A DNA stretch of 64,000 nucleotides, from the NCBI RefSeq assembly GCF_000789235.1, contig NZ_KN525716.1, positions 2,400,100 through 2,464,099 on the forward strand, read 5' to 3'. The notes below the pieces were generated by a model. The model did no database searches and was not told the DNA's origin. It was given only the letters and a program-made list of their open reading frames with translations. Below, piece after piece: positions 9,410 to 19,485 of the stretch. The position numbers were made by a program, and so were the translations under genes. The DNA is from Wocania ichthyoenteri Th78. Its GTDB lineage: Bacteria; Bacteroidota; Bacteroidia; Flavobacteriales; Flavobacteriaceae. Numbering within the stretch: position 1 is the first letter of the stretch; each line of letters opens with the position of its first letter.

Positions 9410-11653
9410 ATGAACCTTACTCTAAAACATGCCATTTTTATATATGCACTTTCATGTATTTCCAATGCTATATATAGTCAAGGCAAAGTTACTGATTTAC
9501 GTAGTGAAGGGTATATTATTTATCCAAGCCCTCAAATGGTTGATCTGGAGAAAGAAAATATAATATTAGATAATTCTTGGAGTATCTCAGGAAAGAAATT
9601 ACCTACCAATAAAACAACTACAAGTCTAGTTCAAAGAGCAAAAGAACTTTATGATATTACATTCTCTGAGATTGCTTCCACTAAACAAATAATTTTAAGA
9701 ATAAGGAATGATGCTGTAACAGGAATTTCTAATATGGATAGTTCTGATCAGGCCTATAAAATTACTATAAAACCCGATATTATTTTAATTGAAGGAAATG
9801 AGGAAAGAGGGCTGTTTTATGGTGTTCAAAGTTTATTACAACTTGCAAAACCATTGGTCAGGAATAAGCTTCAGTTACCTGTGGGAACCATTACAGATTG
9901 GCCGGATTTAGAACTGCGATTTATTCATTGGGATACCAAACACCATCGTGATAAAGTTGAAACATTAAAAAGGTATATAGATTGGTCTGCTTATTTTAAA
10001 ATTAATGCGATTGCATTTGAAATAGAAGATAAATATGAATATCCCACCCACCCTATTATTGGAAGCCCTGACGCATTTACAAAAGATGAAATGCAAGAAC
10101 TCACAAAATATGCTCAAGACAGATTTATTCAATTAGTGCCTAATGTACAGGCACCAGCTCATATGGCATTTGTATTAAAACATAAAGAATTTGAACACTT
10201 AAAGGCAGACGATGAAAGTAATTTTCAAGCTTGTATGTGTGATGAAGAAGCCATGGATCTCATTTTTGACATGTACCAAGATATGATTGATGCGACTCCT
10301 GGGGTGGATTATTTTTTTGTTTCTACTGACGAAGTATATTATGCAGGTATATGTAATAAGTGCAAGGATGAATATACCATTGAAAATAGAAGTTTAACTT
10401 GGGCAAAATATCTTAGTAGAGTAACAAAATGGATGGAGAAACGCAATAGAAAAGTTTTGGCATGGGTTGAGTATCCGTTACTACCAGAACATATTTCTAA
10501 AGTGCCTAATTCCGTTATTGATGCCATTATGGGTTCCCATAAAACCCCGGTATGGGTTCAGAACGAAAACAAGGCTGGCATTGAACAATTGTCATATAGC
10601 TCAATACAGGGTGCAGAGTTTCTTTTTCCCAACTATTTTGCTACAAACTATAGAAATAAGGAAATCAATGGTCGGTTATATGATGTCCATGGAGATATAA
10701 AAAATCGTGAAGCAGATGGGGCAAACCTTATTGGTACGTTCGCAGCAGCATGGGATGACGCTGGTTTACACAATGAAACATTCTGGTTGGGTTGGGCAAC
10801 GGTCAGCCAATATGGCTGGACGAAAAACACACCGACACTTCAACAAAATATAGCTGATTTTATGGATGTGTTTTATGGTTATGATAGTCCTGACATGGTA
10901 GAGGCATACATGCTATTGCAAGAAGGAGCCAGATTTTATGAAGATTTATGGGATAAAAATATTGTTTCAAAAGAAAGACCTACTAGTTATGGAAACTCGA
11001 AAGGAAAAGGTGTAGGAGGTGAAAATTATGACTTACAAATACAGATGCCTCCATTACCTTCTGTGAAAGATTTAAGTGTAGTACCAAGTTTTCGCACTAA
11101 GTACGATTCTAAGATAAAAGAAGCTTCGGTATTGGTTAAAAAGAATGAACTTCTTACGCTTCAGCTAACACGAAATGTTACTAGGGTACGACACAATAGT
11201 TATAATCTTGAGGTATTACTTTCGATAGCATCATTGGAGCGTTACTCTATGAATACGGTTATTAACTTGGCAAAAGTTGAAGACTATCTTGTGGCAGCTT
11301 CAAAAATTAAGGATAATAATGCTACTGCAATTAGTCTCTTGGTTGAGGCGTACAAATTATCTGGAAAAATATTAAAGGAACAGGAAAGGATGTGGGAAGA
11401 TTTTACCCTTACTTGGGAAAAAAGCCGACTTCCTAAAGGGAAGGATATAGGAGGTAAAATATTTACTCACGTATTTGATGATGTAAAAGATCATTTTGCA
11501 GATCGCCGAAAAGGATTAGAATATATGCTGGCGCCATTTGAAAGGACTGGGATTGAAGTATGGCGAAAACAATTAAATATAGTTATTAGTGAGTTTGCCA
11601 ATAACAATAAGGTTTCTGTCAAAGGGTTGGAGCTTGAACGTTTGGAAGATTAG
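9410..11653 (+). CDS. GH20-like beta-N-acetylhexosaminidase-type glycoside hydrolase, secreted
   Basis: 747 residues with an N-terminal signal peptide (about 1-23). An N-terminal GH20b-like domain (~30-150) includes the recognisable RGLFYGVQSLLQL. The TIM-barrel catalytic domain (~155-470) carries the Asp-Glu pair D307-E308 in FVSTDEVYYAG, which in GH20 polarises the substrate acetamido group and acts as acid. The usual Gly-Gly before Asp-Glu is replaced by Ser-Thr, so it is a divergent GH20 member whose substrate may differ from chitobiose. The C-terminal ~250 residues are helical and unassigned. It probably removes beta-linked N-acetylhexosamine from oligosaccharides in the periplasm. It sits 13 bases after the CRTAC1-like gene and 23 bases before the esterase gene. 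Confidence 0.8.
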   Translation: MNLTLKHAIFIYALSCISNAIYSQGKVTDLRSEGYIIYPSPQMVDLEKENIILDNSWSISGKKLPTNKTTTSLVQRAKELYDITFSEIASTKQIILRIRNDAVTGISNMDSSDQAYKITIKPDIILIEGNEERGLFYGVQSLLQLAKPLVRNKLQLPVGTITDWPDLELRFIHWDTKHHRDKVETLKRYIDWSAYFKINAIAFEIEDKYEYPTHPIIGSPDAFTKDEMQELTKYAQDRFIQLVPNVQAPAHMAFVLKHKEFEHLKADDESNFQACMCDEEAMDLIFDMYQDMIDATPGVDYFFVSTDEVYYAGICNKCKDEYTIENRSLTWAKYLSRVTKWMEKRNRKVLAWVEYPLLPEHISKVPNSVIDAIMGSHKTPVWVQNENKAGIEQLSYSSIQGAEFLFPNYFATNYRNKEINGRLYDVHGDIKNREADGANLIGTFAAAWDDAGLHNETFWLGWATVSQYGWTKNTPTLQQNIADFMDVFYGYDSPDMVEAYMLLQEGARFYEDLWDKNIVSKERPTSYGNSKGKGVGGENYDLQIQMPPLPSVKDLSVVPSFRTKYDSKIKEASVLVKKNELLTLQLTRNVTRVRHNSYNLEVLLSIASLERYSMNTVINLAKVEDYLVAASKIKDNNATAISLLVEAYKLSGKILKEQERMWEDFTLTWEKSRLPKGKDIGGKIFTHVFDDVKDHFADRRKGLEYMLAPFERTGIEVWRKQLNIVISEFANNNKVSVKGLELERLED

Positions 11654-11676
11654 TTGAATTTACTAAAGCTAAATAA

Positions 11677-13587
11677 ATGAGAATAGACAATAAAGTAAGT
11701 TTTTCAATCATATTCTACATTTTCATATTCATGGGATGTAATGCTCAAAAAAGCGAATCTACTTTTCAAGATAAAACCTATAACAGTAAGGTTTTTGGAA
11801 CGGAAAGATATTATCGTATTTACTTGCCTGAAGGCTATGGGAATAATTCAAAGAAATATCCTGTTATTTACTATTTCCATGGTTGGGGGGGGAGACATTT
11901 TAAGGACGATAATGCTCTTCTTGAATATCAAAAAATCAAAAAATTAGTTGATAAGTATCAAGTAATCCTAGTAATGTGGGATGGAAGAATAATTGATTCC
12001 GAATCTAGGCCTTACAATATTGGATGCCCAGAACATGTTCGTTTTCCTTTTCAGATGAAAGATTATTTTGTTGAATTGGTTTCGCATATTGACTCTGCCT
12101 ATAATACTTTAAAAAATAGAGAATCGCGAGCCATTATAGGCTATAGCATGGGCGGATTTATGTCTTTCTATTTAGCAGGAAAATATCCTGATATTGTAAG
12201 TACTGCAGTAAATATGACTGGTAGTCCAGAATTTTTTATTGGTCAACCAGACAACAATACATTGTACCCCCTAAGATATACTTTTGCAAATTTGAAAGAT
12301 GTAAAAACAAGATTACATAATAGTTCTGTTGGAGAACTAAGTGCTCAAAATAGAGAGGTCCATAAAGGAGCCATTTGGCAAGGAGGTATGGATTATGAAT
12401 ATTGGGAGTTTCCTGGTGGTCACAAGGTTGATGAACACGGCGAAACAAAAGTTTTTGAAGCAGCAATGAATTTTATTGACATGGCATTTCAAAAACCCAA
12501 TAACAGAAATAAAATTTGGTCTCATTATGATCTTTATCCAGAGTTTAACGTCTGGGGTTATTCAATGTTGAGCAACAAATCTCAATCAGGGTTTACTTAC
12601 CTCAGGAACGTTTCGGAAAATGGATTTGGGTTTTATAGCAAAAAATGGTTACCTATTGGGCCACCCTTGAATAATTTAAGTGCTACAATTACGACTGCTG
12701 CAATCTATGAACCTAGAGCGGAATATCAAATACGTCACTATCGTAAACAAGATGGCCAGATTAAAGTTATAATTAAAAGAGCTACAAGTGAGGGTAGATT
12801 GATTTTTAAACTTGATGGAACAGGGCATGAGATTGGGATTTACCGAAATAACCCCAAACCTAAGTTAACATATATTGATTATGACTTAGGAAATGATAAA
12901 CGTTTAATTCGTTTTGGTATGAACAACAACTTCCGTATAAAAATAGTTAACCTCGGAAGCAAGTTGAATCGTTCTGACAAGGTTACATTAACACTTGCAA
13001 GCACAGACGGCTCAATCATAATAGATAAAAAATCTTATGGGATAGAGAAAATAGAGGGCGATATCGGAATCGTATACTCGGAACCAATTGATTTAATTTG
13101 CAACATGCAACCAACTACGGATGGAGCACCTTCCGTTATAAAATTTGTTCTTACCATAACTTATGGTTCTGAGGTTGTTAAAGAAGAGTTTGATGTCCCT
13201 GTATTATTTAATACCCCAACATTTGATAATTTATCCATAGACGATGGATTAATGATTAGGGATTCTATTTTTGGATTTGGAAATGGTGATGGTATTGCTT
13301 CTTCAGGTGAAAAAATTATGATTTATACCTCTGGTAATCGAACCCAACTTTTCTCAGATGACCCTTACATAGAAGTTGACAACGAAAATCAGTATTTAGA
13401 AAACCTACCTGGAAAATGGAATTGTGATGGAATAACGGCAAGTTCAATTATTAAAATAGCTGAAAACACTCCTGAAAATCATGAAGTTGAATTTTTGGCA
13501 AAGTATGAAACAAAAGACTATATGCCAATGAGGAGAAGGACTTATTGGGGGTTAATTAAGTTAATATTAAACCCAACAAAAAAATAA
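11677..13587 (+). CDS. Esterase D/feruloyl-esterase-like alpha/beta hydrolase lipoprotein with C-terminal accessory region
   Basis: 636 residues with lipobox FMGC (C21). The N-terminal half (~30-275) is an esterase D-like hydrolase: YFHGWGG forms the oxyanion region, S157 in GYSMGG is the nucleophile, and PGGHKVDEHG supplies the likely histidine. The C-terminal ~340 residues include a beta-rich region (from about 290) resembling a concanavalin-like or other accessory module; I cannot name it. It probably removes acyl groups from the polysaccharide. An unbroken run of eight Gs (11885-11892) lies in the YFHGWGG codons, rare in such AT-rich DNA and a likely slippage site. Eight bases separate it from the next sulfatase gene. 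Confidence 0.8.
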   Translation: MRIDNKVSFSIIFYIFIFMGCNAQKSESTFQDKTYNSKVFGTERYYRIYLPEGYGNNSKKYPVIYYFHGWGGRHFKDDNALLEYQKIKKLVDKYQVILVMWDGRIIDSESRPYNIGCPEHVRFPFQMKDYFVELVSHIDSAYNTLKNRESRAIIGYSMGGFMSFYLAGKYPDIVSTAVNMTGSPEFFIGQPDNNTLYPLRYTFANLKDVKTRLHNSSVGELSAQNREVHKGAIWQGGMDYEYWEFPGGHKVDEHGETKVFEAAMNFIDMAFQKPNNRNKIWSHYDLYPEFNVWGYSMLSNKSQSGFTYLRNVSENGFGFYSKKWLPIGPPLNNLSATITTAAIYEPRAEYQIRHYRKQDGQIKVIIKRATSEGRLIFKLDGTGHEIGIYRNNPKPKLTYIDYDLGNDKRLIRFGMNNNFRIKIVNLGSKLNRSDKVTLTLASTDGSIIIDKKSYGIEKIEGDIGIVYSEPIDLICNMQPTTDGAPSVIKFVLTITYGSEVVKEEFDVPVLFNTPTFDNLSIDDGLMIRDSIFGFGNGDGIASSGEKIMIYTSGNRTQLFSDDPYIEVDNENQYLENLPGKWNCDGITASSIIKIAENTPENHEVEFLAKYETKDYMPMRRRTYWGLIKLILNPTKK

Positions 13588-13594
13588 ATTTGGT

Positions 13595-15046
13595 ATGCAT
13601 AAAAGAAATATTTTCATTTTTTTATGGCTAATAATAACCTGTATTTTAGGCTGCGTTACTTCCACTAAGAAAAAGGAAAATCAAAAACCAAATATCGTGT
13701 TAATAATTGTAGATCAGTTATCAGCCGAAGTAATAACTGGTTCTAGTACCACTTGGGTAGATACACCATCTTTGGATTTACTCTCTAAAGAAGCAGTTAG
13801 CTTTACAAATTGCTATGCACCATTTCCTTTATGTAGCCCATCACGAGCATCATTTCTAACGGGACAATATCCTTCTAAAAGTTTTAGTAATATTTTAGAA
13901 TACAAATCATTGGGTTCTTTATTAAAAGAAGCGGGTTATCATAATGAATATTTTGGTAAATGGCACGTAGGTAAATCAAGAATAGACAATAATCCTGAGA
14001 TTCTGGAGTGGAGTGGATTAGATAATTATGAAGATGGATTTGATTCTGTTGTGGAAGATAAAACGATTAAGTTTTTAGAAAAGAAAATTAGCAATCCCTT
14101 CTTTTTAACAGTCTCGTTTAATAACCCGCATGATTGCTGTGAACTTGCAAGAAAAGTTGGAGGATGGAACACAAGGAATACTTTTGAAAAAGGAGGATGT
14201 ACCCCTGACCTTTCTTTAAATCATCAAGATGTTCCACCTCCAAATACTATAATTGATTTTGATCCAGCACCAGAAGTTATGATAAGTCAAAGACCACTCC
14301 AGGGAAAAAATTACGTTTCAATCAGACCTACAGGAAATTGGACTACTAAAGACTGGGTTGATTATCGTAACGGGTATTCTCAATTGGTGAAATGTGTAGA
14401 CACTAGAATTGGTAGAATTCTTAAAACCTTAAAAGAAAATGGACAGGATAAAAATACAATCGTAATTTTTACATCTGACCATGGTGATGGTCTAGGTGAG
14501 CATGGTTGGAATCAGAAATTAGCATTTTACGATCAAATAATTAAAGTACCGCTAATAATAAAAGCTCCTGAAGGGCTTAAAAATGTAGTAAATGATAATC
14601 TGGTAAACATAGGTGTAGACTTATTACCAACAATTTTGAACTTTGCCGGCGGAAACTCTAAATCTTATCCGGGAAAAAGTCTAAAAGAAGGAGTCTACAA
14701 TCCTTTAGAGAAAATATCAAGGGATTATGTTATAAGTGAATTAGATTTAAATGTTCAAGGCCTGGGAACAGATGAAGTTCCAGAAGGAGAAGATTTAAAT
14801 AGATTGCTTCTTTTTGAATCTGCAAATGCAAGAATGATTACAAATGGTAAATACAAATATATCATATATGATATGGGTAAAAACCCTGAGGTTTTCATAG
14901 ACCTCCAAATAGACCCTTATGAAACAAAAAATTTAATACAGGATAAGCACTATGCTAAAACTATTATTAAAATGAAAAAAAGCCTTCAAAACCATTTGCT
15001 GAAAATTGGAGATAGTTTTAACTTTAAGCCTAATCAAATTAATTAA
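13595..15046 (+). CDS. Family S1 sulfatase, lipoprotein
   Basis: 483 residues with lipobox CILGC (C20). The formylglycine motif is C80-S-P-S-R, which is modified by an anaerobic or FGE-type maturase encoded elsewhere. Metal ligands are seen in NIVLIIVDQ near residue 35 and in FTSDHGDGLGEHG, and GKWHVGK is the conserved sulfate-binding stretch. It removes sulfate esters from the glycan or its fragments. The subfamily is not clear to me, so the position of the sulfate is unknown. It is the last gene of the + strand run from susC. The gap of 265 bases to the convergent sulfatase gene holds nothing I recognise. Confidence 0.92.
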   Translation: MHKRNIFIFLWLIITCILGCVTSTKKKENQKPNIVLIIVDQLSAEVITGSSTTWVDTPSLDLLSKEAVSFTNCYAPFPLCSPSRASFLTGQYPSKSFSNILEYKSLGSLLKEAGYHNEYFGKWHVGKSRIDNNPEILEWSGLDNYEDGFDSVVEDKTIKFLEKKISNPFFLTVSFNNPHDCCELARKVGGWNTRNTFEKGGCTPDLSLNHQDVPPPNTIIDFDPAPEVMISQRPLQGKNYVSIRPTGNWTTKDWVDYRNGYSQLVKCVDTRIGRILKTLKENGQDKNTIVIFTSDHGDGLGEHGWNQKLAFYDQIIKVPLIIKAPEGLKNVVNDNLVNIGVDLLPTILNFAGGNSKSYPGKSLKEGVYNPLEKISRDYVISELDLNVQGLGTDEVPEGEDLNRLLLFESANARMITNGKYKYIIYDMGKNPEVFIDLQIDPYETKNLIQDKHYAKTIIKMKKSLQNHLLKIGDSFNFKPNQIN

Positions 15047-15311
15047 TAATATAGAGGTCATAGCTGTTTTTTTTCTAGACTATCAGCACTATTTCATAAA
15101 CTGGATTAATAGAAAATAGAGGAGTAGGAGTTTGAGAAATACGACTGTTAAATCGTCTATAAACAATCATTAACCCTTAGGGAGTAGTTTGGTCTATATC
15201 CATTCATTATCCATAAAGTATGATCGAAATAAATGCTACTTTAAACAATAAGTATGATGAGAGCAAATAAAACTTGGTTGCAAAATAAATTATCTTTTTT
15301 TATACAAGGTT

Positions 15312-16847
15312 CTAGACTGCATGATCTAATTCCTGTGAATCCTTATATTTTATTCTTAATTCATCCAATTCGGTTTTCAATTTATCAATTGTTAATGCGT
15401 AGGCAGGGTCATCGAAAACATTGTTTAATTCTTGGGGATCATTTTTACGGTCGTATAATTCCCATTCATCAACATCATAATAAAAATGCGCCAATTTGAA
15501 TTCTTTAGTTACAATTCCATAATGCCGTTTGACAATATGACTCCCTGGGTATTCGTAATAATGATAATATACAGCATCCCTGGTCCATGCATCATTTTGA
15601 CCCTTGAGTAATGGAATCAGGCTTTCTCCCTGCATATCTTTAGGAGCTTCAATTTGAGCAGCTTCCAAAAATGTTTGTGCAAAATCTAAATTTTGAACCA
15701 TTTCTTCATTAGTTGTTCCTGGCTTGATTTCATGCGGCCAACGAATTAAAAGAGGGGTTTTAAATGATTCATCATAAATAAATCGTTTATCAAACCACCT
15801 GTGTTCTCCTAAATAGAAACCTTGATCAGATGTATAAATTACAATGGTGTTTTCTGTCAGTCCACTTTCGTCTAAATAATCTAAAACTCTTCCTACGTTG
15901 TCATCCACAGAAGAGACACAAGCCAAATAATCTTGTATATATCTCTGGTATTTCCATTTCATTTTTTCTTCCATGTTCATGTTTCCCCAGTTTTCTTTGA
16001 AAAAATCATTGATAGAATCTAAAATGGGATCATATAATGCCTTTTGTGCTTCATTAGCTTATTATATGGCTCGGTAAATTCTCGCTTAAATTCGGGGGTC
16101 TCAGGTACTACATTAACCATCTCCTCAATTGTTTCAGGTCTTATTTTTGAATCATGTCCATATTTCATATGAGTTAGCAAGTTCATTTCAGCAGCTTTAG
16201 CTGCTGTCCCTCTATTTTTATAATCATCAAATAATGTTTCAGGAAGAGGAAATTGTTTTTTGGTAAACTCTTTGAATTTTTCCGGACTCGGCCACCATGG
16301 CCTGTGAGGAGCTTTGTGCAAATACATCATCAAAAAAGGTTTTTCTTTATCTCGCTTTTTATCTAGCAAATTCAAAGTGTAATCTGTAATGATATCTGTA
16401 GCATATCCTGTTATAGTTGTATCTCCTTTTTTAGTAATAAAGCTGGGATTGATATAACGTCCTTGTCCGGGTAATATCATAAAATCATCTACACCTTTGG
16501 GGTTATTTCCAAAATGAAGCTTGCCAAACATGGCTGTTTGATATCCGTTTTTCTGAAAGATTTGAGGGAAAGTAACTTGAGTCGTATCGAATGGTGAGCG
16601 ATTGTCTATTTTACCATTTATATGCGAGTGTTTTCGAGTAAGAATGGTTGCTCTTGAAGGACCGCAAATGGAATTGCTTACACAGGCATTGGTAAAAAGC
16701 ATTCCTTCATTGGCAATACGGTCAATATTGGGAGTGTTGATTAATTTATTGTTATATGCACTGATAGCTTGATATGCATGATCATCAGACAGTATAAATA
16801 AAATATTAGGTCTTAAGTTTTTTTTCTCTGAATTTCTTGGTTTTCAT
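15312..16847 (-). pseudogene. Broken S1_11-like (GlcNAc-6-O-sulfatase type) sulfatase
   Basis: Two frames make up one sulfatase: 16019-16702 with CGPSR, and 15312-15980 with TSDQGFYLGEHRWFDKRF. Upstream, RPNILFILSDDHAYQ extends the first frame to about 16815. The text ILPGQGRYINPSFI, GYATDIITD and HKAPHRPWWP matches the S1_11 subfamily, whose Bacteroides member removes 6-O-sulfate from GlcNAc of heparin. The frames are joined if one base is restored near 16059-16060 (EPYNK-ANEAQKALYDPI). At the 5' end an A8 run (16818-16825) separates the body from an ATG at 16847, and no signal peptide precedes it, although sulfatases of this type are exported. Two lesions and a missing leader make a nonfunctional gene likely, but base errors in runs are not excluded. 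Confidence 0.85.
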
Positions 16848-18042
16848 TTCGTAACAATGCTTCCAAAAAATAATAGTCAGCGTATACTATAGGCTCGTCA
16901 ATCTCATCATTAGCTGGAAAATTCCCTGTACTTGAACCCAAAATAAAAGGTCCTTTTACATCTGCTTTTATCATATACTGATCAGACTTAAGGACCTCCA
17001 AAACTTTCTTAGAGTAATTGAGGTATTCTTTCTTTTTGGTATAAGAATATAATTCGAAAAGAGCTGAAGCAACAATTGCTGATGCTGATACATCCCTAGG
17101 AGAATTTGGAATGTTTGGGTCTTCAAAATCCCAATATGGAATACCATCTTTAGGTAAATTTATATGATTTAAATAATATCTTGTCGTAGCTTCTGCCTGC
17201 TTTAGATATGCACTGTCATTTGTATACCTATATGCCATTATATATCCGTAAATAGCCCACGCCTGCCCTCTAGCCCATGAAGATTCATCATTATATCCTT
17301 GATGCGTCATTTTTTTATTGACAAATCCATTAGAAGGATTGTAATCAATTACATGATATGTACTATTATCTTTTCTAAAATGATTTTTTAGAGTGGTATT
17401 AGCATGTTGGACAGCTATTTTGTAATATGTACTATCTCCTGAAATTTTAGTCGCTTCAAATAGCAATTCTAAATTTATCATGTTATCTATGATAACAGGA
17501 AACTCCCATAAATCTTTACCAAAATCCCATGAACGTATACAGCCCACCTTTTCATCAAATCTTTTACTTAAAGATTTGGCTGTTTCCAAAATAACCTCCT
17601 TATATTCTTCATTTCCTGTAACCCTAAATCCTGTGCCAAAACTACAGTTAATCATAAACCCAGTATCGTGCGTTTTCGCATTATGTTTTTCCTTTTCCAT
17701 AAGAGCTGTCCACTTTATTGCCCTTTTCATATATTCCATATTTCCCGTAAGCTCGTATATTAGCCAAAGATTACCTGGAAAGAAACCACTTGTCCAGTCA
17801 CTTGACCTCTCTTTCCTTACAACTCCATCTTTAACTGACATGCTCCTCGGAAAAGACAAGGAGTCAACTTGAGGCTTTAAAAGCTCTTGGTATCTCACTT
17901 TTAGAAGAGAAGTGTTACCAACTGAAGAACCTTGCTTAAAATTACATGCAATTAAAATCAATACACTTGATATATATATCATATATATACTCAAATTTTT
18001 GATTTTTTGATTTTTGAAATTATTGTTGTTGAAGTTCATCAT
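16813..18042 (-). CDS. GH88 unsaturated glucuronyl hydrolase, lipoprotein
   Basis: 409 residues with lipobox LILIAC (C33). It is a GH88 alpha/alpha-barrel enzyme. FFPGNLWLIYELTG is at ~87-100, the first catalytic Asp is D126 in HDTGFM, and the second is D186 in IIDNMINLELL. It hydrates and removes the 4,5-unsaturated uronic acid left at the non-reducing end by polysaccharide lyases, acting on disaccharides. The lyase gene two positions upstream in the same operon makes the partner enzyme obvious. Its 3' end overlaps the start region of the broken sulfatase by about 35 bases. The C-terminus YADYYFLEALLR is the usual family ending, so this gene is complete. Confidence 0.95.
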   Translation of the reverse strand: MMNFNNNNFKNQKIKNLSIYMIYISSVLILIACNFKQGSSVGNTSLLKVRYQELLKPQVDSLSFPRSMSVKDGVVRKERSSDWTSGFFPGNLWLIYELTGNMEYMKRAIKWTALMEKEKHNAKTHDTGFMINCSFGTGFRVTGNEEYKEVILETAKSLSKRFDEKVGCIRSWDFGKDLWEFPVIIDNMINLELLFEATKISGDSTYYKIAVQHANTTLKNHFRKDNSTYHVIDYNPSNGFVNKKMTHQGYNDESSWARGQAWAIYGYIMAYRYTNDSAYLKQAEATTRYYLNHINLPKDGIPYWDFEDPNIPNSPRDVSASAIVASALFELYSYTKKKEYLNYSKKVLEVLKSDQYMIKADVKGPFILGSSTGNFPANDEIDEPIVYADYYFLEALLRNENQEIQRKKT

Positions 18043-18119
18043 TTTTTAAAGTAAAATTTATATAAAGTAAATTTTCACTAACCCTTAGCATTGTATAGTC
18101 TTAAGGACTTTATACTTAC

Positions 18120-19418
18120 TTAGTTTCCGAGTTTATTATATAACCATTGAAACCTAAGTTCATCTTGTTCAGGGTAAGACCAATGTCCTGTGTCCTGAAA
18201 AAGGTGTAATTCCTTTTCTGCATTAATAATGTTATAAGCGGAATATGTAGAAGTTGGGGGGCAAGTATAATCGTTAAAACCCCAAGTGTACCATCCTGGA
18301 ACCTTAACAAATCTTGCAAAATTTACAACATCATAATATTTTGAAGTTTCAATATGATCATCTAATTGTGATTCTTTAGTTTGAAACATGCCTGGCCAAC
18401 CACCCGCACGATTTTCTAAATAACCTGTTAAATCTGAAAGGGCGGGAAAGGACGCAGCAAGATAAGATATTCTAGAGTCAAGTCCAGCAGTTATGATGGA
18501 AAGAGCCCCTCCTTGACTCCCACCGGTGACAGCAATATTATTTCCATCGAATTCATCAAGTGAATAAATTAAATCAACGGCTCTAATACAGCCTAAATAC
18601 ACTCTTTTATAATAATAATTATCCTTGTTATCTAAATTAGTAAAATAATAATTTCTCAAAGCCCCATAACTTAAGTCACTATATACTTGTGGTTCTAATG
18701 TTACAGATATACCATGAATACCGATTCTCAGGGTTATGTAACCTTTAGCCGCGCTAGCAATATCTCCACTATGAGGGCGAACTCCTGCACCTGGAACATG
18801 TAAAATTGCTGGGAACTTTCCTTTCTTTTTAGGCTTACAAAGAATACCATAGATTTTGCCATAAATATTTTTAATACTAACCTCATATACATCTACTTTA
18901 TCTGTGCATTGATCTGGAAGAAGTTTAAATATGGGTTCAATTGGAATGTCCTTCAATTTTTGCTTCCACTCTTCCCAGAATTGGGTGAAGTCACTAGGCA
19001 AGGTTGTTGTTGGCTCAATCTTGTCAACAGCGTAGCCTACAGTTGAATAATTAGAGAATGTGTGACCATCTACTTCGACTTTTGCAAAACAACGTAAGAA
19101 TCCAGGTTTTTTTAGTGATTCTGCTTTTACAACTGCAGAGCCGCGCTTTGACTTTAGGACTCCTTCATCAATTATTGCCGTCCTTTCCGGTTTAACGGTA
19201 TATTTAATTTCAGTATCAAGAAGAACGTCATTTTTATATGCTTTAATATTAAAAATAGCTTTGTCCCCAATATTATATTTCCAATCGGCATGGTTAGGGG
19301 TTATCACAATATTTACTAATTCTTTCCGAGGTTGTGCATATGAGATGCAAACACAAAATAAAGTGACCAAATATATTAATAGAAATTTTCTTGTCTTTTT
19401 TTTGCCTGTTCTATCCAT
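18120..19418 (-). CDS. Acetyl xylan esterase-like (CE7-type) alpha/beta hydrolase, secreted
   Basis: 432 residues with a signal peptide ending near SYAQ (residue 29). An N-terminal beta domain (~35-130) precedes the hydrolase domain. The catalytic triad appears as S301 in GGSQGG, D383 in GFNDYTCPPTS and H412 in DTGHW, a pattern of the AXE1/CE7 family, which removes acetyl groups from sugars. It probably deacetylates oligosaccharides in the periplasm. It lies 77 bases before the GH88 gene and 67 after the lyase gene on the same strand, so it belongs to the - strand operon. The natural substrate here need not be xylan. Confidence 0.87.
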   Translation of the reverse strand: MDRTGKKKTRKFLLIYLVTLFCVCISYAQPRKELVNIVITPNHADWKYNIGDKAIFNIKAYKNDVLLDTEIKYTVKPERTAIIDEGVLKSKRGSAVVKAESLKKPGFLRCFAKVEVDGHTFSNYSTVGYAVDKIEPTTTLPSDFTQFWEEWKQKLKDIPIEPIFKLLPDQCTDKVDVYEVSIKNIYGKIYGILCKPKKKGKFPAILHVPGAGVRPHSGDIASAAKGYITLRIGIHGISVTLEPQVYSDLSYGALRNYYFTNLDNKDNYYYKRVYLGCIRAVDLIYSLDEFDGNNIAVTGGSQGGALSIITAGLDSRISYLAASFPALSDLTGYLENRAGGWPGMFQTKESQLDDHIETSKYYDVVNFARFVKVPGWYTWGFNDYTCPPTSTYSAYNIINAEKELHLFQDTGHWSYPEQDELRFQWLYNKLGN

Positions 19419-19485
19419 GGTTCTTGTTTTTTATTTTATTTTAAAAGTGATATATATAGAGCTAACTTATTTTGTTACTATAAGG

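Noticed and set aside
17480-17872. 130-codon frame antisense to the GH88 gene
   Set aside because: It covers the conserved catalytic region of GH88, which explains its length.
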